A DNA stretch of 23,866 nt, from NCBI GenBank assembly GCA_035307785.1, contig DATGHS010000353.1:1-23866 (forward strand), in the 5' to 3' direction. The translations under genes were made by a program, and so were the position numbers. The notes beneath the pieces were generated by a model. The model was not told where the DNA came from. It saw only the letters and a program-made list of their open reading frames with translations, and searched no databases. The stretch comes from DATGHS01 sp035307785 (GTDB lineage: Bacteria > Planctomycetota > Planctomycetia > Gemmatales > Gemmataceae). Of the stretch, positions 14,796-23,447 are shown one piece after another; position 1 is the first letter of the stretch; every line of letters starts with the position of its first letter.

Positions 14796-16988
14796 CTACG
14801 GCACCAACGCAAACAAATGAACGCCGCCGGCGCCGCCAACGGCGAGCGTCTTGCCATCGGGACTGAAAGCCAGGCCGCCGCAATAGCCATAGGGGCAAAT
14901 GACGACCTCCGGAGAATTGCTGCGACCCATTTGAAACAGAAATACTCGTGGTTGCGGCAAATCGGCTGGATCGGGGTCGCGGCCGACTTCGGCCTCGTTC
15001 CATTCCGGTTGGCCGAGCACCGCCAACCACTTGTTATCAGGACTGAACGAGATGTGATTCGCGAATTTGAGCCCGGCAAGAACGTAGGTCCGTTCGACCT
15101 TTCCAGTGACCGCGTCCCAAACCCACAGTTTGCGCTGGTAATCCACGGCAACGAGCCGCCGGGAATCGGGCGAAAATGCAAAATCGCGGAACGGGTAGCG
15201 GCCCTCGGTATGGAAAGCGGCGAATTCTTTTCCGTCTTCGACGTTGTAGAGTCGAAGGGTTGCGGGCTGGTCGATCCGGCCGGGACTATCTTCCACTGCC
15301 AAGGTTTTGCCATCGGGCGAAAACTTGGGCCACGACACCCCCCGGCCTTTGCTCGCTGGTTTTGCGGTAAATAGCACCCGCCCAGATGGAATGTCCGTCA
15401 CCACCATCCGTCCGTCCTGCTTCGTTGTCCCGAAAAGAGTCACTGCCACTCGCCGGCCGTCGCCGGAAAACGCGGCCATGCCGTAGCCGCTTCCCAGCGC
15501 CGTGGCCGTGCGGGTTTTCAAGTCCCACAGCTCCGTCTCATTTGGCATATCCTCCTTGACATTAAACCCAGGTCGCTCAACCGTTATCAGTTTATCGCCG
15601 GTCGGCGATATATAACCCACGAGCACGCTTCGATCCGGCGCTGACGGTTTGAGCGCCGCCAATTGCTTACCGTCGGCCAGGTTCCAGGCCAGCAATTCGC
15701 CGTCATACTCGATCCGGCGTTGCTTTAGGCCATCTTTTTCGAACGAAACCACCTTGCGGCGCTCAGTCGGCACATAAACGGTTTGCCAGTCCGGAGTAAC
15801 GAGAGCGTATTCCGAGGTCCCCCGATAGCCGGGCGGAGATTGAATACGACTGATTTCTTTTCCGGAGGAAATCTCGAACACCTGCAAGATGCCAGAAGGA
15901 TAGCCGGTCGCGAACAGCTTCGAACCACCGGCAAAAAAGCGCACATCGGACACGTCGGCCGAGCGGTCCGGGTGAACCAGAGTTTTGATAAAGCGCTTCG
16001 AGACCGGCTCCGGCTTGGGGCCTGGCTTCGGCTCGATTACCTTCACGGTGTGCTTGGTCGGCGAAACCCGCCCGTCTTTCCACGCATCGAACGAAATCAT
16101 TACCAGAGCGTCGCCGGCCCCGGCAGCGTTACTGGCCCGAACCGGGCCGTGCAGGTTGACGCCTCAGCAACGGTCGGTGAGCTCAAAAACTTCCGTGGCT
16201 GGCGCGCCGTCTTTTTGAGCGGGTGGAAAGACGATCTCGATTTTGGGATTCAGGCCGTTCGGGATGGCATCCTGATAAGCCAGCATGGCAAATGTGCCGG
16301 GGCCTCGACCGGGCGTGCCGACCATGAGCACGGCATCGTTGTCCCGATTCAGCCGGAGGGTGGGCTTGCGGCCATAGAAAGTAACATGCAGCGGGCCGTC
16401 CAAATGAATGACCGGTGCCTCAGTTGGGTTGGAGGCAAACTGAAGGACGCCATGATCGTCGTGAAAGCCGGCAAGAAAACTAAGGCGGCCGCCAAGTCCC
16501 CCCCCTTTCAGGCGGGCGGATTCAACATCGACAGATAGCAACGCAGTTTCGGCATTAGGGTCCGCCTTCAGCGCGGCCTGTAGAGCCGGAGAATCGGCAA
16601 ACGAGGGAAGGCGGGCATAGAAGGAAAGCGGCGGGAATTCAACGATCAAGCCCTTGTGGACCTTGCCGCCCACAGGAAGATCGCCGGCTTCGAATGCATG
16701 GCCGTACTGCGGATCACGGGATTTGTCGCTCTTGGCACGGACCTTTTTTCCCGGCTCGGTGAGGTCGCCGTTACCGTTGCGATCGACGTACAGCGTGTCG
16801 CCATCATGAACCAGCCAGACGCGATCCTTCGCCTCCGGGCCGAAAACGAGCAAGCCATACTTAGGCGTCTTGGTCTGGTAGACCGGCTCTTTGCGGATGC
16901 TGTTATTGATCGGCCCCGGCTCGGCGCTTGCGAATGCAATCGCCGCCAGCCAGCATGCCACGGCAATGACAACACGGAATCGGCACAT
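14796..16988 (-). CDS. Exported WD40-repeat protein with a Cys-selenocysteine (CU) motif
   Basis: A 730-residue protein if TGA 16166-16164 is read as selenocysteine (residue 275). Seen: a signal peptide (MCRFRVVIAVACWLAAIAFA-SAEPG), an N-terminal beta-rich domain with an EF-hand-like calcium loop DRNGNGDLTE (69-78), the end of that domain VFELTDRC, then TGA, then GVNLHGPVR...AGDALVMISFDAWKDG...HTVKV in the same frame, a Pro/Lys linker, and WD40 blades from about 320 to the end (WNLADGKQ, WDLKTRT, LYNVEDGKEF, VWDAVTGKVE, FSPDGKTLAV). The sequence after TGA continues the N-terminal domain without a start signal until ATG 16100, which has no ribosome site. From memory, related planctomycete proteins carry CC at this point. 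A SECIS-like hairpin lies 15 bases after the TGA. GGAGGG before ATG 16988 fixes the start, 54 bases behind the sigma factor gene. Function is unknown; a redox or metal-binding role is inferred. Confidence 0.77.
16134..16148 (-). promoter_or_regulatory. Bacterial SECIS-like hairpin of the WD40 gene
   Basis: Read on the minus strand: GGCCCG (16148-16143), loop GTT (16142-16140), CGGGCC (16139-16134), a perfect six-base stem. The loop begins 21 bases after TGA 16166-16164 and starts with G-U, the two loop bases that matter most in the E. coli element. Spacing fits the range used for bacterial SECIS models. It encodes GPVRA within the continued domain. Confidence 0.7.
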
Positions 16989-17042
16989 GCGACACCCTCC
17001 GGCAGATCGTGATGAGAATGAATCGCTCTTACGACGGTACCG

Positions 17043-20000
17043 CTAGCGGGCACGGTCCTTCAGCGCCATCGCGGCCAATTCCGCCAGGCTCCCGGTGGCG
17101 TTGTCGGCCCAGTCGCGAAGCATTTCGGTTGCTTCCGCGCTCTCCACTTGTCGCAGCACGGCAATGAAGCGCTGATTGCGGCGAATAGTATCCTCGTCAT
17201 CTGCCAGGCGATCGATCAAGTTCTGCAAGCGCCGTTGTTTTTCAGCGGATCCGCCCGCAGAAAGTGCTTTTTTCAAGAGTAACAGCGCTCCTGGACCAAG
17301 TTTTGCCAATTCCGCGGTCGCCGCCTCGCGTTTAGCAAACTTCTCGGCATCGAGATCATTAATTAACTTGTTCGTCGTGTCGGGGTCTGCCGCTTCGGTG
17401 CGCTTCACCTTGATTTTCTTGGCAAACAAATTGACGGTCTCGCGTGGCTGGTCGATCAGCGCCCAGAAAGCACGGTCGGCAGCGATGGCATCGTTCCCAA
17501 TCAAATCCTTCCAGAGTTCGTCGGGTACCTTCTGCGGGACATCAGCGGGCCGTAGGTCCCAAAGATAGCCCACAGCATTGCCCCCGGCAAGAAGCGTTCG
17601 GCTATCGTGGCCAAAGCTCAAAACATACATATAGCCGCCATGTCCGCCGCGGTCCAGGAGTTTGGCGCCGGTCCGGGAATCCCAAACTCGGACTCGGCCG
17701 TCGCTGTCTCCGGTGGCCAGTCGCAATCCGTCTGGAGAATATGCCATGGCGTTGAATGTAAAGTGGCCTTGAATCGGAAAGCGCTGCTTCAGAGCCAGTG
17801 AGCGGGCGTCGGAAATAAACACTTCGCCATTCATGAGTCCACACGCAAGGGATCGGCCGTCTGGTGAATAATGCACGCCATACATGCGCAGGTCTTCGCC
17901 TTGCTTTGGCGAACTCAGCGTCGTCTGATTCCGCATCTCGCCGGTCGCCATGTCCCACAGCCGAATCGTTTTGTCCCAACCAGCGGTCGCCAGCGTGGTA
18001 CCGTCGGGAGAAACATCGAGCCCATAGACCATCTCGTGTGCAAGTTGCCGTTGCTTGTCGCCGACAACATCGAGAATTCGTACTTCACTGCGGCGAAAGA
18101 CGGCAACCGCGATCCGCTGGCCATCCGGCGAAAAATGGATGTCCTCGACGCTGGAGTGCGGATCGCGGCCTTTCTGCCAATCCCAGCGGCGTTGCACCTT
18201 GCCGGCACCAATGTCCCACAAAATGACATGAACCTGGTCGCCGTGACTACCCCCCACTGCGAGCATTCGGCCATCGCGCGAGAATGCGAGATGACTGGCG
18301 CCGCCATTCTCCGTCTTCAACTGCTTCAACTCCTTACCGGTCCGGGGATCGACCAGGCGCACCACGTCAGCTTCGTCCACGTATGCCAGCATTGTGCCGT
18401 TCGGCGAAGCGGCAACGACTTCGCTGCCGCGAATTCCGCCATCTGGCAACGGCAACTGTTTGCGCGCTGCCACGTCCCAACGGCGAACGATTCCATCCCA
18501 GCCGGTGGAGTAAAGAATCTTACCGTCGGCAGAAAACGCCAAGCCCCACGGATACCAACCGGTACCTTTCAGTTGGCCGGCTTCTTTGCCCGTGGTCAGG
18601 TCCCATAATCGGATCAGGTGATCGGTCGCCCCGGCTGCAACCAACTTGCCGTTGGGTGAGAACGCAATCGCCGACGTGTAGTTCTCGTTGGGGTTGTTAA
18701 GCTCCACGATCCAGGAGTGCAACCTTTTGCCGGTTTCGACATCGTACACGCGCACAGCGTTATCACGTTCGGTGACGGCCACGAGTTTGCTGTCAGGAGA
18801 AAATGCCAAGCGCACGAGGTAGGCGGTGAGTGCGATCTGCTTGCGCTCCTCGCCGCTCGCAACGTCACAAAGGCGCAAGGTCTTCGATTGGTTGCTGGTG
18901 ATTGCCAGCGTCTTGCCGTCCGGAAGGAAGCGCGCAAAGCTGTATCCCCCCTGCATCATCACGTGGAAGAGGAGCCGATCATTCTGATTGTGCGGGCGCC
19001 CCGGCTCGATGGGCAATTGTTTGCGAACATTGCCGTCGAAATCGGCGAGAAAAATCCCATGGGATGTCGCAGCCACTACGGACTTGCCATCCGGCGCGAC
19101 ATCCACCGAAGACATTTGTGCCTGCGGGTCTGGGGGCACACCCTTTAAGGTGACGGTATGGTGCTGGCCCGTCTTCATATTCCAAACCGCGAAAGAATCC
19201 GCGGATTCCGATGTGATGAGACGCTGGCCGTCGGGAACAAACGCCATTTGATGTACGCCTGCGAAACTTCCGGATATGCCCCGATTCTGAGTTTGCGGTT
19301 CGCTCCATAGCTGTTTTCCGGTGCTTGAATTCCAGGCGATCAGCACGTGATTTCCCGAGGTCACGACTACCTTGCCATCGGGCGCCAGCGCCAAATCGCT
19401 AGCCGAATTCGGATGTTTGAAGCGCAGTGTGCCCAGGCGCAGCAAAGCGCCGTCGGGCAACGGGTCGCCGAGCGCGTCTTCCTTTGGCATGGGAGCCGGC
19501 TTATTCTGCGGCGCAGGGGGAGGATTCTTGTTCGAATCCTGTGGTATCGCGCCCGGAACCAGCATCAGCCCAATGCCCAGGGCGAGCGCCGTCGCGGTTC
19601 CCAATCCCCAGCGGTAGAGGCTGGCGGTCGCCACCAATTCCGCCACGGTCCGACTCGCCGGCTCTTTGAGCAGCGCGGTTGTGTGTGCGAATAAATCATC
19701 GGGCAGCATTGTCAAAGCTAAGGGCGCCAGCACCAGGCTGCGCAACGCCACGTCGGCCGTCAGTCCCCGCTGCCGCAAGCGCGCCAACAACTTGGCCCGA
19801 CCGCGTTCGAGCAGTCCTTTGACTGCCGCGGGCGTCACGTTCAGTTCCCGAGCAGCTTGTTCTTGTGTTCGACCTTGCCAGTAGCAGGCCAACAGAAGCG
19901 CGCGGTACCGCTCCGGCAGCTGGGCGAGCTCGTCATCGAGCAAGGCCAGCACTTCGCGCATGCTCAATTCATCGGTGGGAATCGCCTTCGAGCGGGCCGC

Positions 20001-20342
20001 GGCCACGACAGCTTCGCGCCGTTTCCGGCGTTGTTCTGCCACACGGCTTTTGCGGCAGAGTCGCCTGGCAACGCAGACCAGCCAACCGGCCAGCGATTCC
20101 GGGCGAACGCGGGAGGCCTGGCGGATCAACGTCAGAAAGGTTGCCTGGGTGGCGTCGTCGGCGGCACTGCAATCGCCGAGCTGCCGGCGGCACACACTCC
20201 AAACCAGCGGCCCAAAGCGCTCGACCAAGGCAGAAAATGCATCGGAATCGCGCCTCCCGACAAACGCCTTGAGAAGCGCCTCGTTGGATTGTTCGGCCCA
20301 AAACAGGCTTTTCATTCGGTCAAACAAATGCAGGTGCGACAC
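17043..20342 (-). CDS. ECF sigma factor fused to a transmembrane segment and WD40 repeats
   Basis: A 1099-residue one-component regulator. Sigma region 2 at about 25-100 (LVERFGPLVWSVCRRQLGD, then ADDATQATFLTLIRQA), sigma region 4 at about 125-192 (LPERYRALLLACYWQGRTQE, then AARELNVTPAAVKGLLERGR), a membrane segment at about 247-267 (LGTATALALGIGLMLVPGAI), a Pro/Lys linker, then about 13 WD40 blades at roughly 300-900 (for example VWNMKTGQ, VYDVETGKRL, LWDLTTGKEA, LWDMATGEMR, VWDSRTGAKL), and a helical C-terminal domain with the HEAT-like AKREAATAELAKLGPGALLL. Start: GTG 20342 with GAGGAAA about six bases ahead; ATG 20315 lacks a site. The sigma part would face the cytoplasm and the propellers the other side. 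It is the first gene of the selenoprotein cluster and probably transcribes it or itself. Similar fusions are known in planctomycetes. Confidence 0.92.
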   Translation of the reverse strand: MSHLHLFDRMKSLFWAEQSNEALLKAFVGRRDSDAFSALVERFGPLVWSVCRRQLGDCSAADDATQATFLTLIRQASRVRPESLAGWLVCVARRLCRKSRVAEQRRKRREAVVAAARSKAIPTDELSMREVLALLDDELAQLPERYRALLLACYWQGRTQEQAARELNVTPAAVKGLLERGRAKLLARLRQRGLTADVALRSLVLAPLALTMLPDDLFAHTTALLKEPASRTVAELVATASLYRWGLGTATALALGIGLMLVPGAIPQDSNKNPPPAPQNKPAPMPKEDALGDPLPDGALLRLGTLRFKHPNSASDLALAPDGKVVVTSGNHVLIAWNSSTGKQLWSEPQTQNRGISGSFAGVHQMAFVPDGQRLITSESADSFAVWNMKTGQHHTVTLKGVPPDPQAQMSSVDVAPDGKSVVAATSHGIFLADFDGNVRKQLPIEPGRPHNQNDRLLFHVMMQGGYSFARFLPDGKTLAITSNQSKTLRLCDVASGEERKQIALTAYLVRLAFSPDSKLVAVTERDNAVRVYDVETGKRLHSWIVELNNPNENYTSAIAFSPNGKLVAAGATDHLIRLWDLTTGKEAGQLKGTGWYPWGLAFSADGKILYSTGWDGIVRRWDVAARKQLPLPDGGIRGSEVVAASPNGTMLAYVDEADVVRLVDPRTGKELKQLKTENGGASHLAFSRDGRMLAVGGSHGDQVHVILWDIGAGKVQRRWDWQKGRDPHSSVEDIHFSPDGQRIAVAVFRRSEVRILDVVGDKQRQLAHEMVYGLDVSPDGTTLATAGWDKTIRLWDMATGEMRNQTTLSSPKQGEDLRMYGVHYSPDGRSLACGLMNGEVFISDARSLALKQRFPIQGHFTFNAMAYSPDGLRLATGDSDGRVRVWDSRTGAKLLDRGGHGGYMYVLSFGHDSRTLLAGGNAVGYLWDLRPADVPQKVPDELWKDLIGNDAIAADRAFWALIDQPRETVNLFAKKIKVKRTEAADPDTTNKLINDLDAEKFAKREAATAELAKLGPGALLLLKKALSAGGSAEKQRRLQNLIDRLADDEDTIRRNQRFIAVLRQVESAEATEMLRDWADNATGSLAELAAMALKDRAR

Positions 20343-20788
20343 TGGTATTTCCTCGCGCAGCGGGAGTATCTACTGTTCTAATACCCGCGGACAGCAAGGC
20401 AGCCTGAAAAATCTGTTACTCCTCGGTCCCTTTTCCAGCCACGCCCAGCCCATTCAAGAGCATCTCACTGATGAGATACTACGACATGAGCTGGCGCCCG
20501 TTCATAACGACTAGCGGTTCCCAGCGGCGAGCCGATCGGCCGTATTCAAATCGACTAGCACTCAGTAAACCGGCTGGCCCGCAACATCCTGACATTTCGG
20601 TACTTGTATCGGTTCTCCGCGCCGGTTCGTTGACCCACGTGCGAGATAGGCAATATTCGCTTTCATGAAAATCTAAATACTTCTTGCTGAAGCGCGCATT
20701 TTCCTGATTCGTGTCCTATCTTTCAGCGAACTCTAATCCATTTCTTTCCCGTCAGGAGACGAACTATGCGGCACGAGTCTTGTGTCCC
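20343..20788. other. Non-coding stretch upstream of the sigma factor gene
   Basis: No gene seen on either strand. It must hold the sigma factor promoter and the end of the mobile element. Seen: a perfect foldback ATCTCA (20462-20467)/TGAGAT (20472-20477) with loop CTGA, and on the minus strand, just before the ribosome site, GCGGG...TAT paired with ATA...CCCGC (about 20360-20389) with a two-base bulge. No convincing sigma-70 or GGAAC-type ECF promoter could be assigned. The bases just after the transposase stop (20788 downwards) contain GGGGACACAAGACTCGTG, which could belong to the element's terminal repeat; the partner end is not visible. Confidence 0.4.
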
Positions 20789-22009
20789 CTACGTAATGAT
20801 TGCCGTCTTTTTCTTGCGAATGGGTAGGGGAATTCGCCTCCTCGTGTACGTGAGATAGCCGAGCCCTTCGAGAGCGCGGCGGATGGTTTGGCGTTCCCTT
20901 GCCCGGTTGCTCAGGTCCGTTTCGGGGTTGGTTTCGGGCCCTCCCTGGACGTCGATCTCCTGGCGTTGGCGTTCCACTTCGGCCTGGAAGAGCGTCCGTT
21001 CCTCCTGGGTAATCAGGTGCCTTTGTGCCCACAGTTCCTCGGGAGTGGGGCCGTTGGGACCGTGCGGCCGGGCTGTGCCGTTGGCTTCGGATTGCGCTTG
21101 CGCCACATCATCCAAGGTCCAGTAGCCGGGCCGACCATGTCGCCTGGCGCTGGCGGCCGTGCGTGTCTTCAGCGAGCCGATCCCGGCTTCGATGGCCCCA
21201 TTGTACCGAGGCCAACCCGGCGGCGAGAACAGCAGTTCCGCCATAAACTCCTTGATCAGGTCCACGACCGTTCCGGCTGTAAAGGTTGAACCGTTGTCGC
21301 TCTTGAGCACCAACGGCGCGCCGTGCTCGCGGAACAACTCGGCCAGAGCCGCCGTGGCGACCTCGGCCGTGGCCTCTGCACACGGCTGCCACAGGAGTTG
21401 CTGACCGCTGGCCAGGTCGCGCACCGCCAGCAAGTACCGGTACCTTCCCTCGATCGCCGCCAATGGGCCGGTGAAGTCGATGGCCCACACCCGGCCGACA
21501 CTGTGCCAGTGGAGCACCCGCAGCGGTTCCTGATGACGCTTCCGCCAGACCCGCCGATAACGCGCCAGCAGGTCTGCCAGTTCGGCGCGTAGCAGCTCGG
21601 GGAACGCTTCCCGCAAGGCCGGTACACCGATGGCCGGCCCCACTTCGTCGATCAGGCGGATGACCTCATTGCGCTGTTCCCGTGACGAACGCAACACCGG
21701 CCGGCCCAGCATCGGCGCCGGGGCTGAAAGATTCAAGCTCGCCTCCTGCCGCCACGAACGCAAGGTCCGCGGCGTCAGGTTGAGCAGGTTCGCCGTCTCG
21801 TTCCAGGCGAAGCCTTGATCGACCAGTTGGTAGCCAACCTCGACCGCATGGCGACGCGCTGCCTGTTCCTGTTGGCGCTCGCCCCGCTGGTGTGCCGGAC
21901 CGCGACGCACCGGCGACTGGGCCTGCGCCGCGCGTTCCAGTTGTGTTTGCAAGTGGCGCACCACCGTTTCCTCGACCTGCGCTGCCGCCGGACGAACCGG
22001 CGGTATCAC
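20789..22009 (-). CDS. DD35E integrase-type transposase (rve fold)
   Basis: A 406-residue transposase. Seen: an N-terminal coiled region rich in Gln and Arg, an HTH (WNETANLLNLTPRTLRSWRQ, about 69-88), then the catalytic core: WAIDFTGPLAAIEG (D178), LKSDNGSTFT (D238), PRYNGAIEAGIGSLK (E274), giving a DD35E spacing, and a C-terminal basic tail ending RRRIPLPIRKKK. This fits the retroviral-integrase fold used by IS3, IS481 and Mu/Tn7-like transposases. The start is GTG 22009-22007, overlapping the TAG of the preceding gene by one base, with GAGGAAAC nine bases before it. All three catalytic residues are present, so it may be active. Confidence 0.87.
   Translation of the reverse strand: MIPPVRPAAAQVEETVVRHLQTQLERAAQAQSPVRRGPAHQRGERQQEQAARRHAVEVGYQLVDQGFAWNETANLLNLTPRTLRSWRQEASLNLSAPAPMLGRPVLRSSREQRNEVIRLIDEVGPAIGVPALREAFPELLRAELADLLARYRRVWRKRHQEPLRVLHWHSVGRVWAIDFTGPLAAIEGRYRYLLAVRDLASGQQLLWQPCAEATAEVATAALAELFREHGAPLVLKSDNGSTFTAGTVVDLIKEFMAELLFSPPGWPRYNGAIEAGIGSLKTRTAASARRHGRPGYWTLDDVAQAQSEANGTARPHGPNGPTPEELWAQRHLITQEERTLFQAEVERQRQEIDVQGGPETNPETDLSNRARERQTIRRALEGLGYLTYTRRRIPLPIRKKKTAIIT
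21985..22003 (-). promoter_or_regulatory. Hairpin just inside the transposase start
   Basis: Read on the minus strand: CCGCCGG (22003-21997), loop TTCGT, CCGGCGG (21991-21985), a perfect seven-base GC stem that begins three bases after the GTG codon at the TAG/GTG junction. Such a structure next to an overlapping stop and start could control reinitiation or limit transposase synthesis. Confidence 0.4.
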
Positions 22010-22434
22010 TACCGTTTCCTCGGTGACGGTCGCCGCGACCGCTTCCGCCCCGGCGACCGTGCCGATTTTTTTGACTCATCCTTCGCTGCGGGCGTCAGCG
22101 TCAGCGCCAACTCCGTCCGCACTAGCGCCGCCTGCAATTGCACCTTCAGTTCGGCAATCTGCTGGCGCAACTGTGCTACTTCCAGTTCCGCTTGCGTGGG
22201 CCGTTTCGCCGGCCGCCCTCCCGTGCCCAGTTCCAGACTGGTCACCAGCGCTTGCAACGCTTCGAGGCGCACCTGGTCGAAGCGTTGCTCGCTCAACTTC
22301 AGCCGCACACATGCCTCGGTAGTGCGGCAGGTGCCTGCCAGTGTTTCCAACAGCACCTCGGCGCGGTGCTTGGCCAACTCCGAACCGTGCAGCTTATGCA
22401 CGAACTCCGGACCCGATGGACGCCGTCCCCGCAT
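22009..22434 (-). CDS. Small transposon gene product, helical, possibly DNA-binding
   Basis: A 141-residue protein from ATG 22434 with a perfect AGGAGGAAG ribosome site; the frame is open to 22545 but those 37 codons overlap the preceding gene. Seen: a conserved-looking N-terminus (RRPSGPEFVHKLHGSELAKH), a likely HTH (TCRTTEACVRLKLSEQRFDQ), a coiled coil (ELEVAQLRQQIAELKVQLQA) and a basic tail. It resembles the orfA-type partner proteins of IS3-like elements. It is coupled to the downstream DD35E gene by TAG/GTG overlap. Confidence 0.72.
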   Translation of the reverse strand: MRGRRPSGPEFVHKLHGSELAKHRAEVLLETLAGTCRTTEACVRLKLSEQRFDQVRLEALQALVTSLELGTGGRPAKRPTQAELEVAQLRQQIAELKVQLQAALVRTELALTLTPAAKDESKKSARSPGRKRSRRPSPRKR

Positions 22435-22489
22435 GGCTTCTTCCTCCTGAAGCTGCGGTCGAAGGGTCACCTTCGACCGCTTCCATCCC

Positions 22490-22999
22490 TCATGGCGAGA
22501 GTGCCTGACCGTTGGCGCTCTCGACCGATGCTCCGTCGCCCCCATCTTCCTGCAGCCGCTGGGCCACGGTCAACGCCCGCGCGACTGGCCGACGCATCCT
22601 TGCCTTCTTGCCGCCTTTCTTGGCCGGTGGCGCCGCCGGCGCGGCCAGACCGGCCGCCCGTTGTACCAGCCGCACCAGCGACTGCTGCCGCACCAACTCC
22701 TGGTGCAGTTTCTCGTTTTCTTTGCGGAGCGTGGCTGCATCTCCCTGAACCCGCCGGCCGTGCGGCCGCAACTCACACGCCGCCAGCAAGCCCCGCAAGG
22801 CGCGGGCTTCCCACTGGTAATACCGCGGCAACGACATGGCCAAGGCCTCAGCGGCCTGCGTCGGCGTGCGCGCCCCCGCCAGCACTTCCAGGATGGCCGC
22901 CGCCAGCCGCTTCGCTTCCCGGCTCGAGTCCTGCCCCAGGTCCACACCGCCGGTGGTCCGCTTGGCCCGCGGCTTCACGGTGTTCGGTGCCGGAGTCAT
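22490..22999 (-). CDS. Small transposon gene product with HTH and coiled coil
   Basis: A 169-residue protein. Seen: a helix-turn-helix-like segment AGARTPTQAAEALAMSLPRY (about 41-60) followed by YQWEARALRGLLAACE, then a coiled coil (DAATLRKENEKLHQELVRQQ), and a basic Ala/Pro/Lys-rich tail. AAGGAGGTGAAGT before ATG 22999 is a very strong ribosome site, and the ATG overlaps the TGA of the upstream transposase tail (ATGA). It is separated by 55 bases from the next gene's start. It probably binds the element's ends or acts with the integrase. Confidence 0.72.
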   Translation of the reverse strand: MTPAPNTVKPRAKRTTGGVDLGQDSSREAKRLAAAILEVLAGARTPTQAAEALAMSLPRYYQWEARALRGLLAACELRPHGRRVQGDAATLRKENEKLHQELVRQQSLVRLVQRAAGLAAPAAPPAKKGGKKARMRRPVARALTVAQRLQEDGGDGASVESANGQALSP

Positions 23000-23433
23000 A
23001 CTTCACCTCCTTGCTCCGGAGGGAAGACCTGCCGCAGCTGTTCTAGCCCCCCATCCAGCGGTGATTCACCCGGCCCGGCCGGTTCTTCAAAGCCCGCTCC
23101 CTCGCTACTCACCACCCCCTGTGGGCAGACCGGCGCGGGCAAACCCGCGGACTCCAGTGCCGCTGCGCGCGGCGGTGTCAGATCAATCTCCTTACGACCA
23201 TCGGCTGCCGTCAGGATCACCCGCTCGCCTTCCGCATGCACGCTGAACGGCTGACCGCCGGCCTGGCCGGTCAAGTAAAACGGCGACTTGGGTAAACCCT
23301 GCCGCGCCAACTCCAAAGCATTCGCTTGCACCCGCGCCGCCAGCGTCTGCCGCACCTGCGACTCCGCGCCAAAAAACCGATCCGCCGGCACCAGCCCCTC
23401 GATCCCCTGGTGCGGCCGCTGGAAGTTATACAA
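22996..23433 (-). pseudogene. C-terminal remnant of an IS3-like integrase transposase
   Basis: Encodes YNFQRPHQGIEGLVPADRFF, which in IS3/IS481-like transposases follows the last catalytic Glu, then a C-terminal beta-rich extension with FYLTGQAGGQPFSVHAEGER and a Pro/Gly/Glu tail. Only TTG (23433) could start it, and a TAA lies four codons upstream, so the HTH and the three catalytic residues are missing. The ATGA overlap with the next gene suggests that the intact transposase was the first gene of a four-gene element. The break at about 23440 coincides with the start of an unrelated plus-strand gene. Confidence 0.8.
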
Positions 23434-23447
23434 CTCGACAACTTAAG

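Larger units (their letters stand above)
20789..23440 (-). mobile_element. Four-gene integrase-type transposable element, truncated at its 5' end
   Basis: Order in transcription: IS3-like integrase tail, HTH/coiled-coil protein, orfA-like protein, complete DD35E integrase. Overlaps ATGA and TAGTG and strong ribosome sites show that it is one operon. Two different integrase-fold proteins in one element are unusual for simple insertion sequences. Terminal repeats and target duplication could not be found; the right boundary is set only by the break at about 23440, and the left end lies below 20789. Confidence 0.65.

Noticed and set aside
14585..15313. Upstream extension of the esterase frame to a 530-residue protein
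   Set aside because: This part is antisense to the WD40 coding sequence and has low-complexity, basic translation. The ATG at 14584 has a signal peptide and a GGAGG site.
16101..16163. A short non-coding gap between two genes at the WD40 protein
   Set aside because: The 21 codons are in frame with both sides, have protein-like content and no start signal for the downstream part.
19857..20381. 174-codon plus-strand frame over the sigma factor domain
   Set aside because: Antisense to conserved sigma regions 2 and 4; no ribosome site and no recognisable domain.
22138..23046. 302-codon plus-strand frame across the mobile element
   Set aside because: Antisense to three well-supported minus-strand genes; its translation is Arg/Pro/Ser-rich low complexity, typical of GC-rich shadows.
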